Assembly: GCA_010093605.1 (NCBI GenBank)
Contig: MU004195.1
Coordinates: forward strand, 560,708 to 624,707
Length of the DNA: 64,000 nucleotides
Reading direction: 5' to 3'
From: Lophium mytilinum
Taxonomy: Eukaryota > Ascomycota > Dothideomycetes > Mytilinidiales > Mytilinidiaceae
Part shown: one piece after another, positions 1-11,033 of the stretch
How positions within the stretch are numbered: the first letter of the stretch is position 1
Layout of the letters: each line of letters starts with the position of its first letter
Translations under genes and position numbers: made by a program
The notes under the pieces: model-generated
Database searches by the model: none
What the model was told of the DNA's origin: nothing
What the model saw: only the letters and a program-made list of their open reading frames with translations

Positions 1-366
1 CACACGCTTCCAGCTAGTCTCCGCTCCCTCACGTTAGGATGCGGCCTGCTGCCACACCTTGACAGAAACACGACGCCTTCATTCCAAAAAAGATACCACA
101 TCGATGAGATTCTTAGGTTTTTTGAAAGAAAGACCGCGAGCGCCCCATTATTAGAGCGTTTCACGTTGACATTCTGGCACTCGTTGGAACCGCCTTCTAT
201 TCCTGACCAGCCGACATTCGACCTACTCTACACAACAGCGCGTGATCAAGGGGTTGCCTTTCAGGTTGAAGTCGCAACGTGGGATCGTAACCGTCGTGCT
301 TGGGACAAAATCATCCCCAACGATATGCCGTATTTTATCCTCAAGTCTAGAGAAGACGAGTGGTAG
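1..366 (+). CDS. 3' end of an F-box/LRR-like protein (partial)
   Basis: The frame is open from the first base to the TAG at 364-366, giving about 121 residues of a C-terminus whose start lies left of the window. The peptide begins with a leucine-rich strand-like stretch (LPASLRSLTLGCGLLPHL) and later has LLERFTLTFWHS, the pattern of the last repeats of fungal F-box/LRR-type proteins. No catalytic motif is visible. If the family guess is right, the complete protein would be an SCF substrate adaptor, but the F-box itself is outside the window. An internal TTG/ATG start in this frame is unlikely because the upstream codons read as normal coding sequence. Confidence 0.65.
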   Translation, partial: HTLPASLRSLTLGCGLLPHLDRNTTPSFQKRYHIDEILRFFERKTASAPLLERFTLTFWHSLEPPSIPDQPTFDLLYTTARDQGVAFQVEVATWDRNRRAWDKIIPNDMPYFILKSREDEW

Positions 367-584
367 TATCCAGCGGATCCCGATCAAGCTACCACAACAA
401 GCACTATTGTTAGATCGGTATTCGCACACGGAATTCCCTTCAAAAAAAAACGCCGTACTTCAAGACTTTCCACCTTGACTATCTTTACTCGATATCAATT
501 CGAATGCACGCCATCTGAGAAACCACCGGCAACCACTATCATTGCGACAGATAACATCTATACATCAATTTCTTTTACCACAAC

Positions 585-1757
585 TTAGACCAGCTCAGCT
601 CCTCCTACTACCTCCTTGAACCCGAACCGCCCACCTATCGCATCAAACGCGACCTCATACCCGAGCAAAAACCCCCTTCCAGTATTCACGAACGGCACCC
701 TCGCCTTCCCCTCCTTCTGCGTTTCAGGCACCACAAATACCGGCTCCATCTTACTCCCTTCCCCAACCACGAACTCATACCCCACCACGACCTCCTTCTT
801 CTCGCCAACCCCCTCGCTACTCAAGAAATCAACAGCAATCTTCACCCCATCATCGACCCGCCGCCTCATCGGCTTCGACAACGTATGGTTCGGCGTCACC
901 CTCCCCACGGCCCGCCGTAAATACATCTGCGCAATCCCCGTATCAATAAGAGCCGCGCCACAGTCTTCTGCCTCATCGTTCACCCGGACACACATAGACG
1001 GCATAGCCCAATCCCTCGGATCCTCAGCATGCGTGGTCCCCGGCTCTAGCATCGCCCACGCAAAGTCTTCGGTATTATTAGGCGTAAGACCAAGAGTCAC
1101 GCCGGTCGTGTTGAGGATGTATCCCGTATGCCACGCTCCAGAGTCCACGGGGATGTCGTCAACGCTATCGAGGTTGAGAAACGGGTTCGCGGCGGGGATG
1201 GCTTTCGGCTGCTCGCCATCGCCCGTGTTCCGCCCGAAGCCGACGCCCATGTAGCTGATTCCCGCTGTGGGGAGTGCTGTGCCGGTGTCGGAGTGGTTGG
1301 AAGGGTTTGGTGGACAAGTGCCGGCGTCTGTGAGGGGGTTGTACCATGGGCAGTGGGTTTTAGCGTCGACTATCAATACCGGGACGGTGGATGTTGCGGT
1401 TGTAGAGGCGATGAAAGTGAGGGTGAGTGGGACTAGAGAGCCGGCGTAGAGGAGGTTGCTGCTTGAGAGATACGAGTGGGCGGGTGGGTAGCCGGTGGTG
1501 TTTAGGAAGGGGAGTTTTGGGTGGCCGAGGAGAATGCCGGTGCTGCCCGTGTCGATGGGGAAGATTAAGGGCGTGTTGGAGATTGTGGCGGGCAGTAAAG
1601 GGGGCTCGTTGATTTTGAGGGGGGAGACGAAGGGTAGGAAGACTGAAGATAGCTTCTCGGCTGGTATGAGAGGTTGTTGGTTTGATACACATGCAAAAGC
1701 ACCGGGTATTATGAGCGTACAGAGGCATATAACGATAGACAAAGATATGAAAGACAT
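585..1757 (-). CDS. Secreted aspartic-protease-like protein
   Basis: Single exon, 390 residues. Residues 1-22 form a clear signal peptide (hydrophobic core ending in PGAFA). The mature part has two aspartic-protease-style motifs: FPIDTGSTG with D69 and ALIDTGIAQ with D272, about 200 residues apart, as expected for the two lobes of a pepsin-like (A1) enzyme. Several N-glycosylation sequons (NTT, NHS, NTT, NHT) support secretion. The rest matches pepsins poorly, so it may be a divergent extracellular protease or a non-proteolytic relative. It is transcribed away from the DUF7053 gene at 2660. Both catalytic Asp are present, so activity is possible; the substrate is unknown. Confidence 0.7.
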   Translation of the reverse strand: MSFISLSIVICLCTLIIPGAFACVSNQQPLIPAEKLSSVFLPFVSPLKINEPPLLPATISNTPLIFPIDTGSTGILLGHPKLPFLNTTGYPPAHSYLSSSNLLYAGSLVPLTLTFIASTTATSTVPVLIVDAKTHCPWYNPLTDAGTCPPNPSNHSDTGTALPTAGISYMGVGFGRNTGDGEQPKAIPAANPFLNLDSVDDIPVDSGAWHTGYILNTTGVTLGLTPNNTEDFAWAMLEPGTTHAEDPRDWAMPSMCVRVNDEAEDCGAALIDTGIAQMYLRRAVGRVTPNHTLSKPMRRRVDDGVKIAVDFLSSEGVGEKKEVVVGYEFVVGEGSKMEPVFVVPETQKEGKARVPFVNTGRGFLLGYEVAFDAIGGRFGFKEVVGGAELV

Positions 1758-2659
1758 TTTGGTAAAGGAATTGCTACAAACGAGAAACAGTATCTTGACT
1801 GGTCGCTTGGACGGAAATCAGGTCCTTCAGATCAGGCGTCACAAACGTGACACAGTACCACCTCCTCAATGTTCTTGCGAGGCACTTGCACAACAACGGC
1901 CTCGTATACACCACTCTCCCGCGTTTCTCTGCTTGTCGTCTCAAGATGTTGCTGCGATTGGTGCTCGCGAATCTCGGTGTAGTTCAGCTGGCACGCTAGG
2001 ATGCTCAGCCGCACCGCAGAGCTTGAACGCAGCAAGCTCCAACCCGTTGATACGTAAAGCACAGACACTGGTGCTTCGAGAGGTGCCGTACTAGAGCATA
2101 TGTGCTCCAGTCTATAATAGTTGATATGGACCTTGACGAATGGTGATGATTTGACGTTGGATTAGGTAGTCACAGGGGTGGGTTTGCCGTCATATAAATA
2201 GACTGATGTGTCAGCGGATATTCGTCCAAGTGGAAGATCTTCGCATGGCTCGGGTTTCAAGAATGTTGCACGGTACGCCACGAACGTCCGGCTATCTTCT
2301 CGCTATCGAAGTCAGGGAGTGGAAAGACGATAAGATGCATACCCGGGGACATATTTCAGCTCAATTTAGGTGCTTGAAGGCGCAGCAGCTGGGAACCATC
2401 AGTCGGCCGGACAGGGTCGACAAATCAAGCTTCAAAGCTTGGACTAGTTCTAACGACGGGACCGTTGCTTGAGCTGAGCCCAGCCAGAGCTAGCCGTCAG
2501 CCCCAAAACCCCCCTCTACACCATCCAGACTACATATGGAGATAATGGCCGCCTCTCCTGCGGCCCGGTTGCTTCGCTTTCATTTCCTCAAGTCTTTTGA
2601 GTTTGGGTGAAGCTTCTTTCCTCCGGCCATCGTGCAAGAAGCATCCCTAAACCGCTATC
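1758..2659. other. Divergent intergenic region
   Basis: No gene is supported here. It separates the protease-like gene (minus) from the DUF7053 gene (plus) and so holds both promoters. A TATAAATA box lies at 2193-2200 on the plus strand, about 460 bp before the DUF7053 start, rather far for its core promoter. The ORFs in this stretch overlap each other and resemble no family. Confidence 0.5.
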
Positions 2660-3839
2660 ATGTCCAAGACAAGCACCTTCACAACCATCACGCCCCTCCC
2701 TTCGATTATCACCAGGGAGGCGGTTCTCTCGACGTACCATGACCACATCGCAATGATAGAGCTAAACCCACTAGTGGTGGAACGCTTCAAGTGCAAAGCA
2801 CCGGCCTACGCAACAGCAGAGGAGTTCCACGCGACATGGTACACGATCAAAGGCATCTACCCCTCCTTCCCTTCACACCCTCTCATCTCTGACCGTTGGA
2901 CCAGACAAGATTCAATACATCCCCGGCACCTCGCTCGCCAATGGCTCCGTCTCCTACCACGCCTGCTTCCACGACCTCCCCGACGCCCTCCAAACCCACG
3001 TCTACGCGCCCCTAGGGCTCGACATCAAAGCCAAATGGTCCGTCGGCGGCTCTCTCCCAGGCGAGCCCCCTCAGCCCGCCGAACTAGGCCTCGGAATACC
3101 AAAAGAAGGGCTATATCTACGCGAAGACGTCAAGATGAAGTGCAACATCATGATGATCAGCTTCGTGAAAAAGACATTCAAAGAAGCGCATTCAAAGCTC
3201 GTAGACAGACTAGTAGAAAAGACGCACCAGCTCGAAGCAAAAATGAAAGCAGAGAGAGCGCGAAACCCCCAGCCATCGCCGAGCCCGTATCATCCCTCGC
3301 ATACGCCAAAGCACGACTCGATCGCGCTGGGCAGTCCGATGTTCCAGCCAGGGACCGCGGGATACCAGCACCTGGCGGGGTACTCGAACTCGAACTCGAG
3401 TAGTCCGATGACGAGCCCACAGCCGCAGCATGCGAAGACGTTTGGGGTTCCTGGGCTGCCGCCGTTTAATCCGTATGGGCAGAGTGGAGCGTATCAGCCG
3501 CAGACGCCGCAGGCTCAGAATCCCTACGCTAGCGATCCGCGGTATTCACAGCATGGTCAGCAGCAGGATCCGCGGTACTCGCAATATAGCCAGCAACCGC
3601 AGTTTGATGAGAAGCCATTGCCTGATCCGAGGTTTTCGCAGTATCCGGATCCGAAGTCGGATCCGCGGTACTCGCAGCACGGAGATCATAGGGCGTCGAT
3701 GCATCCGGCGGATCAGGGAGAGGATCGGAAGTATCGGTATGAGCCGAACCAGCCACATCCGACTCAGTTCGCGCCTGTGGAACTGCCTACGAGCTTTGAT
3801 GGGAAAGGGGGACAGATGGAACCGGTTGAATTGGCTTGA
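2660..3839 (+). CDS. DUF7053-domain protein with P/Q-rich tail
   Basis: Two exons, 2660..2852 and 2905..3839, giving 375 residues. The N-terminal ~170 residues (STFTTITPLPS..., RFKCKAPAYA, YIPGTSLANGSVSYHACFHD, LYLREDVKMKCN) match the fungal DUF7053 fold, a small SRPBCC/START-like ligand-binding-type domain of unknown function. A basic helix follows (KLVDRLVEKTHQLEAKMKAER), then a disordered P/Q/Y-rich tail with repeated DPRYSQ units (four copies, one as DPRFSQ). The intron begins GC, not GT (AAAG|GCATCT), has CTGAC at 2888-2892 as branch site and ends CCAG; removing it joins IK to DKIQYIPG in frame. No membrane segment or signal peptide. Function unknown; adaptor or ligand-binding roles are only guesses. 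Confidence 0.85.
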
Positions 3840-4342
3840 ATTGGTAAAAGACGGGACAGACGAAGGTGTTCTGGGTTTGACTGTATAAAGACCCATTTTC
3901 GCAAATCACGAAGAAGCGACGATTTTACTCGGTTTTTAAACATCTTCGTATGCTTTGATTCTCTTTCTTTTCTTACGCGATACCCCGTGTATGGCTACAT
4001 AGGCTTGCTATAAGGATAGCTTGGAAGGCCGATTGTTTGGTAACGCCAATTTTCAAGCTTCTTCGAACGAACTTTATTGTCAGTGGACATTACCTGCAAT
4101 TCGATCGTGCGTCTTTTCACTGTTAGCTTTCATTTCTTCGACGAATCTGCTAGCTAAGCGTGTCACTCGAAACATTCATAAAAACTCGATATTGATCTTC
4201 ATTACAATTAACTTCCTTCTAGTATATAACGCAACGCCAATCTCAAAGTCTCAAACGTAAACCTACCCATCACTCCCCCCTTAAACGCTCAAACAACCCT
4301 ACCCCAAACGCCAAACCCCCCCCCCCCACTATCCCATCTCCC
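3840..4342. other. Convergent 3' region with 12-C run
   Basis: Tail-to-tail spacer between the DUF7053 gene and the PhyH gene. It is AT-rich in its first part and C-rich near 4260-4340, with a homopolymer of 12 C at 4316-4327 just after the PhyH stop. No gene is supported. Confidence 0.5.
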
Positions 4343-5480
4343 CTACCAAAACTCCACCTCCCCAACATCCACCCCCTCCCCACTCAACAGCCTTACCGGC
4401 TCCTCCATATCCACCCACCCCATGAACGGCTTACTCGCCCCAAACCCCGCCCACCGCTGCAACCCCACCGGCAACTCCCTTATCCGCTCTAGATCATTCG
4501 CCAAATACTGGTTCTCCTCCTGCCGCAAATACCCCCGCGTCGCAAACGCCGCATACACCAGCCGCTCCTCCCCCTGCGTCGTGTTCGCCCCCGCGCCGTG
4601 GTACGTGCCGCCGAGCATCATGAAGGCGTCGCCGGGCTGCATCGCCGCGTGCGCGAAGAGCGGGTTGTCGGGGTTGTAGGCGGGCGGTGGGATGCGGTAG
4701 TCCCAGAGGTGCGAGCCGGGGACGAAGCGGGTGGCGCCGTTGGCGGGAGTGCAGGGGGCGCCGGCGACGAAGAGGCACAGCATGGTGTCGCGGCCGAGGT
4801 GGTGCGTGGGGCTGGCGGGGTGCTGCGTGTGGTAGATGTCGTCGTCCCGGTGTAGGCCTTGGGCGGGCGTGCCGGGGGAGATGGAGAAGGTGACGGTGGT
4901 GCTGAGTTGGGGGGCGGAGGTGCTGGTGCGGGATTGGGTGCCGTGCTGGTCGGGGTTGGGGTTAGTAAGAGGGTTGGTGGTGGGGAAAGGGTAGGGGGTA
5001 AGGGGTTAACGCACCCAGGAGTTTGAGAGAGTGCTGGTTAGAAAGTGGTCGCAGACGGTTCGCCAGGCTTTGTTTCCGGCTACTGAGAGGGCGTAGGTTC
5101 GCGATTTGCTGAGGAGGCCGGTTACTAGTTTTGTTGAGGAGGGGACGAAGTCTTCTCGCTTGTCTGCAGTAAAGGTTTAGATATGCGTTTTCGAATCTGA
5201 TGAAAGACGTACTGGTTGCTTTTCCGGTTGCATTGATATATGGCCGAATCTCTTGCTCCATAGCGTCGAGGGTGGATTGCTGGTACATGTTGCGGATTAT
5301 GCAGCCGCCGGAAACTTTTAGGCTTGATATGATATCGTCGGTCAAATGCTCTTCAGTTTCGTAGGTGTTAAGATCTATAACGGAAACTTTTGGTATAGAG
5401 TTGACTTTGCATCTCGAAGATGATGATGATACCCGCGGCACAAGGTCATAGGAATCGTTGCGAAGTAATGCGGGTGCCAT
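4343..5480 (-). CDS. PhyH-family Fe(II)/2-oxoglutarate dioxygenase
   Basis: Three exons on the minus strand: 5480..5213, 5163..5015 and 4945..4343, 339 residues. Introns of 49 and 69 nt have donors GTACGT and GTGCGT; the second has a TACTAAC branch site. The metal triad is visible: GLHRDDD gives the HxD motif and GTYHGAG gives the distal His, with an Arg-rich stretch after it. The size and motifs fit phytanoyl-CoA dioxygenase-like enzymes, which in fungi often oxidise secondary metabolites. It is divergent from an MFS transporter (890-bp shared promoter) and close to an O-methyltransferase, so a tailoring oxygenase role in a small metabolite pathway is a reasonable inference. No targeting signal is seen. 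The first ~25 residues are low complexity. Confidence 0.88.
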
Positions 5481-6371
5481 GGTTAAATAAAGTACTTTTG
5501 AACACGTAAAAGATTAAAGAAAGGTTGCTTTAGTGGCTTGAATGCGTGGTTGAAGAATGATGTATAGAGAGTTTAGAATAAAGGACTTGAAGGCAAGCTG
5601 GCAACATATAATCAAGCATCCGCAATAGAACTAAAAACAGCTCGGACACATTGCTTCGGCTAGAACATCATGAAATCAAAGCTTCTGGACCTGCACGGCT
5701 CCTGTCTCTCTACAACTGAGATGGCATTCGATATTGTGGCTGAGCTGTCGTAGTCCATGCTGTCCGTAGTGCAAATGTGAAGGCCTGAGCTTGGCGGTAG
5801 AATAGATCATTCAGCTTGGATCCCTCGTGCGATGGCTGGCCGTCAGGCTATGTCTTTCCTAGCGTGGCGGCTGGCCTCCGAAGCGTCTGAATGGGGAGAG
5901 CGGCGTTAAAGTGATTTCTCCGAGTGGGTGAAGCGTCAGGGGGAGATGCGATGGCCACTAGCCGCTCTCGGAGTCCGACCTAAACTAGTTTAGCTGCCCC
6001 TGGGTCCAGCCTTTTCGGCGGCTCCGGTGGCTTCAAAACATCAACCACAACCGTCGTGCGGCTCAAAAGCTAGAGTCTAGCCGCTATGTATTGGCTTCAC
6101 TGCACCGCATCCGGTTACAGTCGACTCGTCAGCGATGGGTTGGCTTCAGCTTGCCCTAGTTACGCCACTGTTGATTCCCCCCGCGCGTCTTTCCCTGAAG
6201 CGATCTCCCCTCACCCTTCAAGCAAAGACTTGATGGTGCTGTCTACCAATTTTCCCTTGAGGTTTACTTCTACTTTAATTTTGAACTTTTTTTCGGTCCA
6301 CGGTCTCGTCTTGACATTACGCTTTCTACACTCATTCCCCTGGAAAAGCCGCTCATTCATTCACTTTCGTT
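5481..6371. promoter_or_regulatory. Bidirectional promoter PhyH / MFS
   Basis: The 890-bp spacer contains a perfect 14-bp palindrome CTAAACTAGTTTAG at 5980-5993 and nearby CGG/CCG triplets (CGGCGGCTCCGG around 6016) of the sort bound by Zn2Cys6 regulators. A pyrimidine-rich stretch precedes the MFS start. Shared control of the two genes is inferred, not shown. A 103-codon ORF at 6086-6397 overlaps the MFS start codon and looks like chance. Confidence 0.4.
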
Positions 6372-8222
6372 ATGGCATCTTCACTGTCTCTTTCTGATAT
6401 CAGATCTTCAAAGGGCTTCATAGTCGCTACAATATGTATTGCAACCTTCACTGTAAGTACGCGACGAGTCTAGCGGCGTTTTCGCTCATGGCCAACAAAT
6501 TCATCTAGGATGGTTTTATATACGGAGGTGAGCAAAGTATTGAAGTGAGCATGACTATCATATACTAAATGCTCGTTGTAGTCGTCGCTCCCGTAATTCC
6601 TTTCATTCTTCGAGACCAAGCGCTGGTTTCAGAACATCAGCGTACGCCCACCGTCCCCTGTATCCTTCGGAATGCGACGTGATATACTAATCTTTACAAA
6701 AGTGCAGATATCAACTTCCATACTTATCGCAACCTTCGCACTAGCAGATTTCTTTGGAGCACGTTAGTCTATACTCCGGCTTCCTTGAGATATTCAGAAT
6801 GTATCCTAATCCTTTGACGCAGCATTATGCGCATGGTATGTCGACCGCTATAGGAGTAAGCGAGTGCCTTGGTACGCCGGCATCGTCCTGATAAGCACGG
6901 GGACCATTTTCTTCGGATTCGCAAATCGATTTTGGATGCTAGTAGTCAGCCGCATACTGCAAGGTTTCTCTTCTTCGATCCTCTACACTGTCGGACTAGC
7001 CGTTCTCGTGCATACCGTAGATCATGATGAAGTGGGACAATGGATGGGTACGGCCATGTCGGCCAACAACATTGGCATGATCATCAGTCCTTTGATTGGA
7101 GGTATTGTCTACGATAAGGCGGGGAAGAGGTGGGTATTTGCTATCATGGTGGCTCTTGGTGCGATTGATGTTGTGTTACGTCTTTTGATGAACGAGCAGA
7201 AGCGAGATACTAGCGGGGTCAATGGTTCATCGACCCAGTCTCACGAGGTACCACACGAAGCAGTACAAGAGAAGGAGAAGGAGAAACCTCAAGGCCACTA
7301 CTTGGATGTCTCCCGTCCCCAGACCGCAGTCAGCGCTTTGTCGAAGGAGTACCTCTCACTCCAACTTAGCCTCCACGGCAACCTGTCCCAGGTTCCTATT
7401 GTTTCATCAAACACCGCCGGCTCCTCTACACCAGATACAATCCAGGCGGCTCCTACGCAATTTCGGCGCCTACCAGGGGTGCTCTCTCTTCTCAAATCTC
7501 CCCGCCTACTTGCCGCACTCTATGGTTGCTTCATCAACGAATGCATAGTGTCATCCCTATGCGCCGTCCTACCACTGTTCGTCAACGACACCTTCAACTG
7601 GACCTCCCTTCAAGCTGGTCTTCTCTTCCTCACAATCGCGATTCCTGCATTTGCAGGCCCGCTTGCGGGAGCAATGGCCGACAGACTCGGCGCACGCTGG
7701 GTTGCCGTTGCCGGATTCCTCCTCACCGCGCCACCCCTTATCCTCCTGAGGCTCGTAGATCACAACTCCAAGGAGCAAATCATTTTGCTATGCGGACTAC
7801 TCACGCTTGCTGGTAAGCACATTGCGCAGTCTGCGTTCTTTATAAAGCAGAATGATTGATTGACACCTACAGGCTGTACCATTATTCTCTTTCTATCGCC
7901 CCTCGGTGCGGAGTGCACATTCGTTGCGGAAGAGCTATCGAAAGACCAAGAAACGGATTTATACGCGAGCTCGTTTTCTCTCATGAACTGCTCGCTGGCG
8001 GCTGCGGCACTGCTGGGCCCTCTTGCCTGCGGCGGTCTGCAGCAGAGGTTTGGTTGGAAAGTCACAACCATTGCTCTAGGTATGCTGTGTGTATCTGGCG
8101 CAGTCCCTTCGGTAAGTTAGATCCTTCTTGGGCGGGGCGTCCAACGGGAAACTGATACTCTACAGGCTCTTTTCACTGGTAGCGGGAGAGCTGTTAATGT
8201 TGATGATAAGGATGAAGTCTAG
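6372..8222 (+). CDS. MFS transporter (VMAT/DHA1-like)
   Basis: Seven exons: 6372..6452, 6509..6527, 6582..6641, 6703..6762, 6823..7812, 7873..8111, 8166..8222; 501 residues. The early exons are tiny (one of 19 nt), but all junctions hold frame and rebuild TM1-TM3 (IVATICIATFTDGFIYGVVAPVIPF...). Family signs: YGVVAPVIPF in TM1, DRYRSKR between TM2 and TM3, and GTAMSANNIGMIISPLIGGIVYDKAG in TM5, typical of vesicular-amine-like and drug:H+ antiporter MFS proteins. A hydrophilic central loop (about residues 210-290) splits the two six-helix halves; the C-half keeps GPLAGAMADRLG. It is probably a plasma-membrane or vacuolar exporter. Its divergent pairing with PhyH and proximity to an O-methyltransferase suggest export of a small metabolite. 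Confidence 0.88.
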
Positions 8223-9771
8223 AAAGTTTGGCAGATTTGGATATCGCGATACAAATGAATACAATACGAAAATAGAAATGTCTAATACTTCAATACTCTA
8301 CCAACAGCCTCTTCGGCCTTGCTACAGTGAAACAGGTTGCTTACGCTTTTACAGGTCCACGATGGAAGCTTCTCAGGTCAGGCCTAGTCTCCGCTCGGGA
8401 AGCGCGCACGCTCAGCTCAGCCTGAACTCAGCAGAAGATTTCTGAAGAAGTCTGCGTTCTAACTGAACTTTTACTCAACAGGTTCTGACCCTCGCGCCGG
8501 AAGCACCCCCTCAGTCCTCAACCATAACGAGATTCTGAAGAGCGTTTCACTATACTATCTCCCCAAATGCGTCGTCTCGTCCATGTATATATATTTCCAG
8601 AACCCCACGGCGCTCAAAACTGTATACACGAAAGCGCGGACCGACGCACCCTTGCTTTTCAGCGGCTTCAAATATAATCCCGGGTTTTGGCCGCCTGCAT
8701 TAGTTGCTCAAGTTGGGAACCTTGTTTTGTACAGAAGTAAGCGCATATGTCCACATGGTAGAATCAAGATGTTTTCCCCTAATCCGAATTCCTCTAGATC
8801 ACGAGTTTGGCGGCCAATTCGGCTGGGGTAGACAACCCTCCGGCATTGATTGAGGATTTGAGGGAGATTGGAAGGTACTGGGCGTAAGAGTCAACATAGG
8901 ATATGTCAAACAGTCATGGGTTGTTTAGGAGAGATGGAGATCCTTGCCTAGGTAGGGTAGCACGCGGATGACAACAACGCGTACACCAAACCCCCAAATT
9001 CGCTTAGATCAGCAAAAGACATCTGAAAGTAAAGCGTCTTACAACCGTCAAAGTTATGTAGTATCATATAAAACCTAGATCACTGGGTAGAGCTAGTTCT
9101 GAAGATTATCTTTGCATATTTTCAGGATATTTGTTCTCTCAGAATGTGGCAGCTATATTGCCTACCGAAAGCGACAAGTGGTTTTGGTGCACGCGTTTTT
9201 TCTATCAGGGAGGGTAGGTTCTTCCTGCCGTCTAAGCGATAAAAGTTAACCTCCGCGCGGTTGTGCGGCCAAAGGGTACAAAGATACAAGGGTCAGGTCC
9301 GCGGAGAAGCTGATTTGGATCGTTCCCTGCAACACAGGGCATGCAATAAGCGAGTCACCAAAGACCGATATACAGCCTTTTCAGAGCCATAATGTTATAA
9401 TAATACATTTTTGGCTTGATGGCTGTAAAGAGCAGACATCTGTGGGTATAATAGGCTTTCCAGGAACTCAGTGTCTTCTCGTGGTGCCGAGATATAGAGC
9501 TGTGAAGTTTTTTATCTGGAATTCGAACCCTGGCACATGACTCTGTTGGTTGCACGCCCTTTGCAGTATATCCTTGAGCGTCGCATGTTCTTTCGGCATG
9601 CGGGGTAACCCATTATAAATCCTCCCCGCTACATGAGTGGTAGCTGGAGCAAAATACCGCAAACAATTGAATATAACTTGAATCTACCGCTTTAATTCCT
9701 CCCTTCCTCTTATTGCAGTCATTCAAATTCAACGATCCTAACCTCCTGATTTCAACCTCAAATCTAGCATC
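8223..9771. other. Intergenic, 1.5 kb, possible gene relic
   Basis: No intact gene is supported. The reading frame at 8583-8831 contains NPTALKTVYTKARTDAP, which loosely recalls the segment after the membrane anchor of fungal P450s, but no other P450 motif follows. A TATAAAA at 9067-9073 has no convincing gene behind it. The stretch carries the 3' end of the MFS gene and the promoter of the O-methyltransferase. Confidence 0.35.
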
Positions 9772-10647
9772 ATGTCTTCCCAGTCCCCAGTCGAGGCTCC
9801 AGAGCATGTCCTCCGACTCCTATCCCAGCTCCATAAAGTTTCCTTGGAGCAAGAAGCCACCATTACCAAAACCGGCAAGGTCACCTATTCGGGCGTCATT
9901 GACGAGTTAAAGGAAAGCCAACCAGACCGCGCCCCGAAAAGCGAGTTCGACACAATCATGCTTGACAAATTCATTGCTCTCGACGAGGACAAATGCCACT
10001 TTGTATACCAGCTGATCAATGCCACTGGGGCCACGAACGTCGTCGAGGCAGGGACTAGTTTCGGGGTTAGCACGATCTACCTCGCGCTTGCGGTTGCGAA
10101 GACGAAAGCTGCTACTGGGAAGTCGGGAACGGTGATTGCTACGGAGAAAGAGCTGCAAAAGGCGGAGACGGCGAGGAAGTATTGGAAGCAGTGTGGGGAG
10201 GTGGTGGAAAGAGAGATTGATTTGAGAGTTGGAGATTTGCTTGAGACGCTGAAGGTGGATCTACCTGAAGTGGACCTGCTGCTGCTTGATAGTAAGTTAA
10301 AGCACCCTTCAAACCCCTTCACATGAGCCGACTTCAATTTGAAGAGACTTCAAGTTCGAACTGCTCCCTTTCACCCCAATACCAACTACACTTTCACATA
10401 CTATATCGGGAAGCTGTCTAACGTGTTATACCTAGTATGGTCGGTGCTTGCTCTTCCAACACTCAAGACCGTTTTGCCCAAGCTCAGGTACGGTGCCGTT
10501 GTTCTTGCGGACAATACCATATCAGGCGCGAAAGGCTACGCAGACCTGCTAGCATTCCTACGGGCTCCGGAAAATGGCTTTCAGAACACGACTCTACCGT
10601 ACACCAACGGCTTCGAGATGAGTGTGTACCTACCTAGAACGAAGTAG
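9772..10647 (+). CDS. Class I SAM-dependent O-methyltransferase (family 3)
   Basis: Two exons, 9772..10291 and 10436..10647, 243 residues. The 144-nt intron has donor GTAAGT, branch CTAAC and acceptor CCTAG; splicing restores LLLLDIWSVLALPTLKTVLPKLRYG. The SAM-binding motif VVEAGTSFGVSTIYLA lies at residues 90-105 (E92, G94, G98), followed by ATEKE as the acidic ribose-binding loop; VDLLLLD and GAVVLADNTISGAKGY complete the catechol-OMT-like fold with metal-binding Asp/Asn candidates. Its length suits small cation-dependent OMTs. The substrate is unknown. It lies 1.5 kb downstream of the MFS transporter and could methylate a product of the PhyH enzyme; that link is inferred from position only. 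Confidence 0.88.
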
Positions 10648-11033
10648 CTATAATGAGAGATTAGCCGGTGATAGTGGTCTGCTCTTCTGGTTCTATGGTT
10701 CTATGCAGCTGCATCCCTGCTCTACAAGGGGGTGTAAGATTCGCGAGTAGATAAAGTAGAAAGTGGGTGATGCATGACTATGTACGCAATCATTATCGTT
10801 TATTCTTGATTGCTACGTCTTTTACAATGCTATAGTGAGTTTAAAATAGGTTGCTTCGACAGTGTAGGCTATTTGGTGCAAAATGCGGAGATAAAGCTCG
10901 CAAGAATGCCGACCAATGACGGCATGACGCCAAAGACGCCTCCTCCACCTTAGCCGCCAAAAGCAACCTTGATACCTCTATCCACCTCCTCCCACCGCGG
11001 CCAGCTGCCCATCTTCACAACCCAAATCCCATC
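10648..11033. other. Intergenic spacer OMT / auxin-efflux-like gene
   Basis: This 386-bp spacer carries the OMT 3' region (AT-rich) and the promoter and 5' leader of the downstream carrier gene. Its last 60 bases are C-rich, typical of a fungal 5' leader. Nothing else is evident. Confidence 0.4.

Noticed and set aside
6086-6397. 103-codon ORF before the MFS gene
   Set aside because: It overlaps the MFS start in another frame and resembles no family.
8583-8831. P450-like remnant
   Set aside because: Similarity is limited to a short, poorly conserved stretch with no haem, ExxR or I-helix motif.
9480-9560. tRNA-like B box (GGTTCGAATTCC on the minus strand)
   Set aside because: The T-stem does not pair and no A box or acceptor stem is found upstream.
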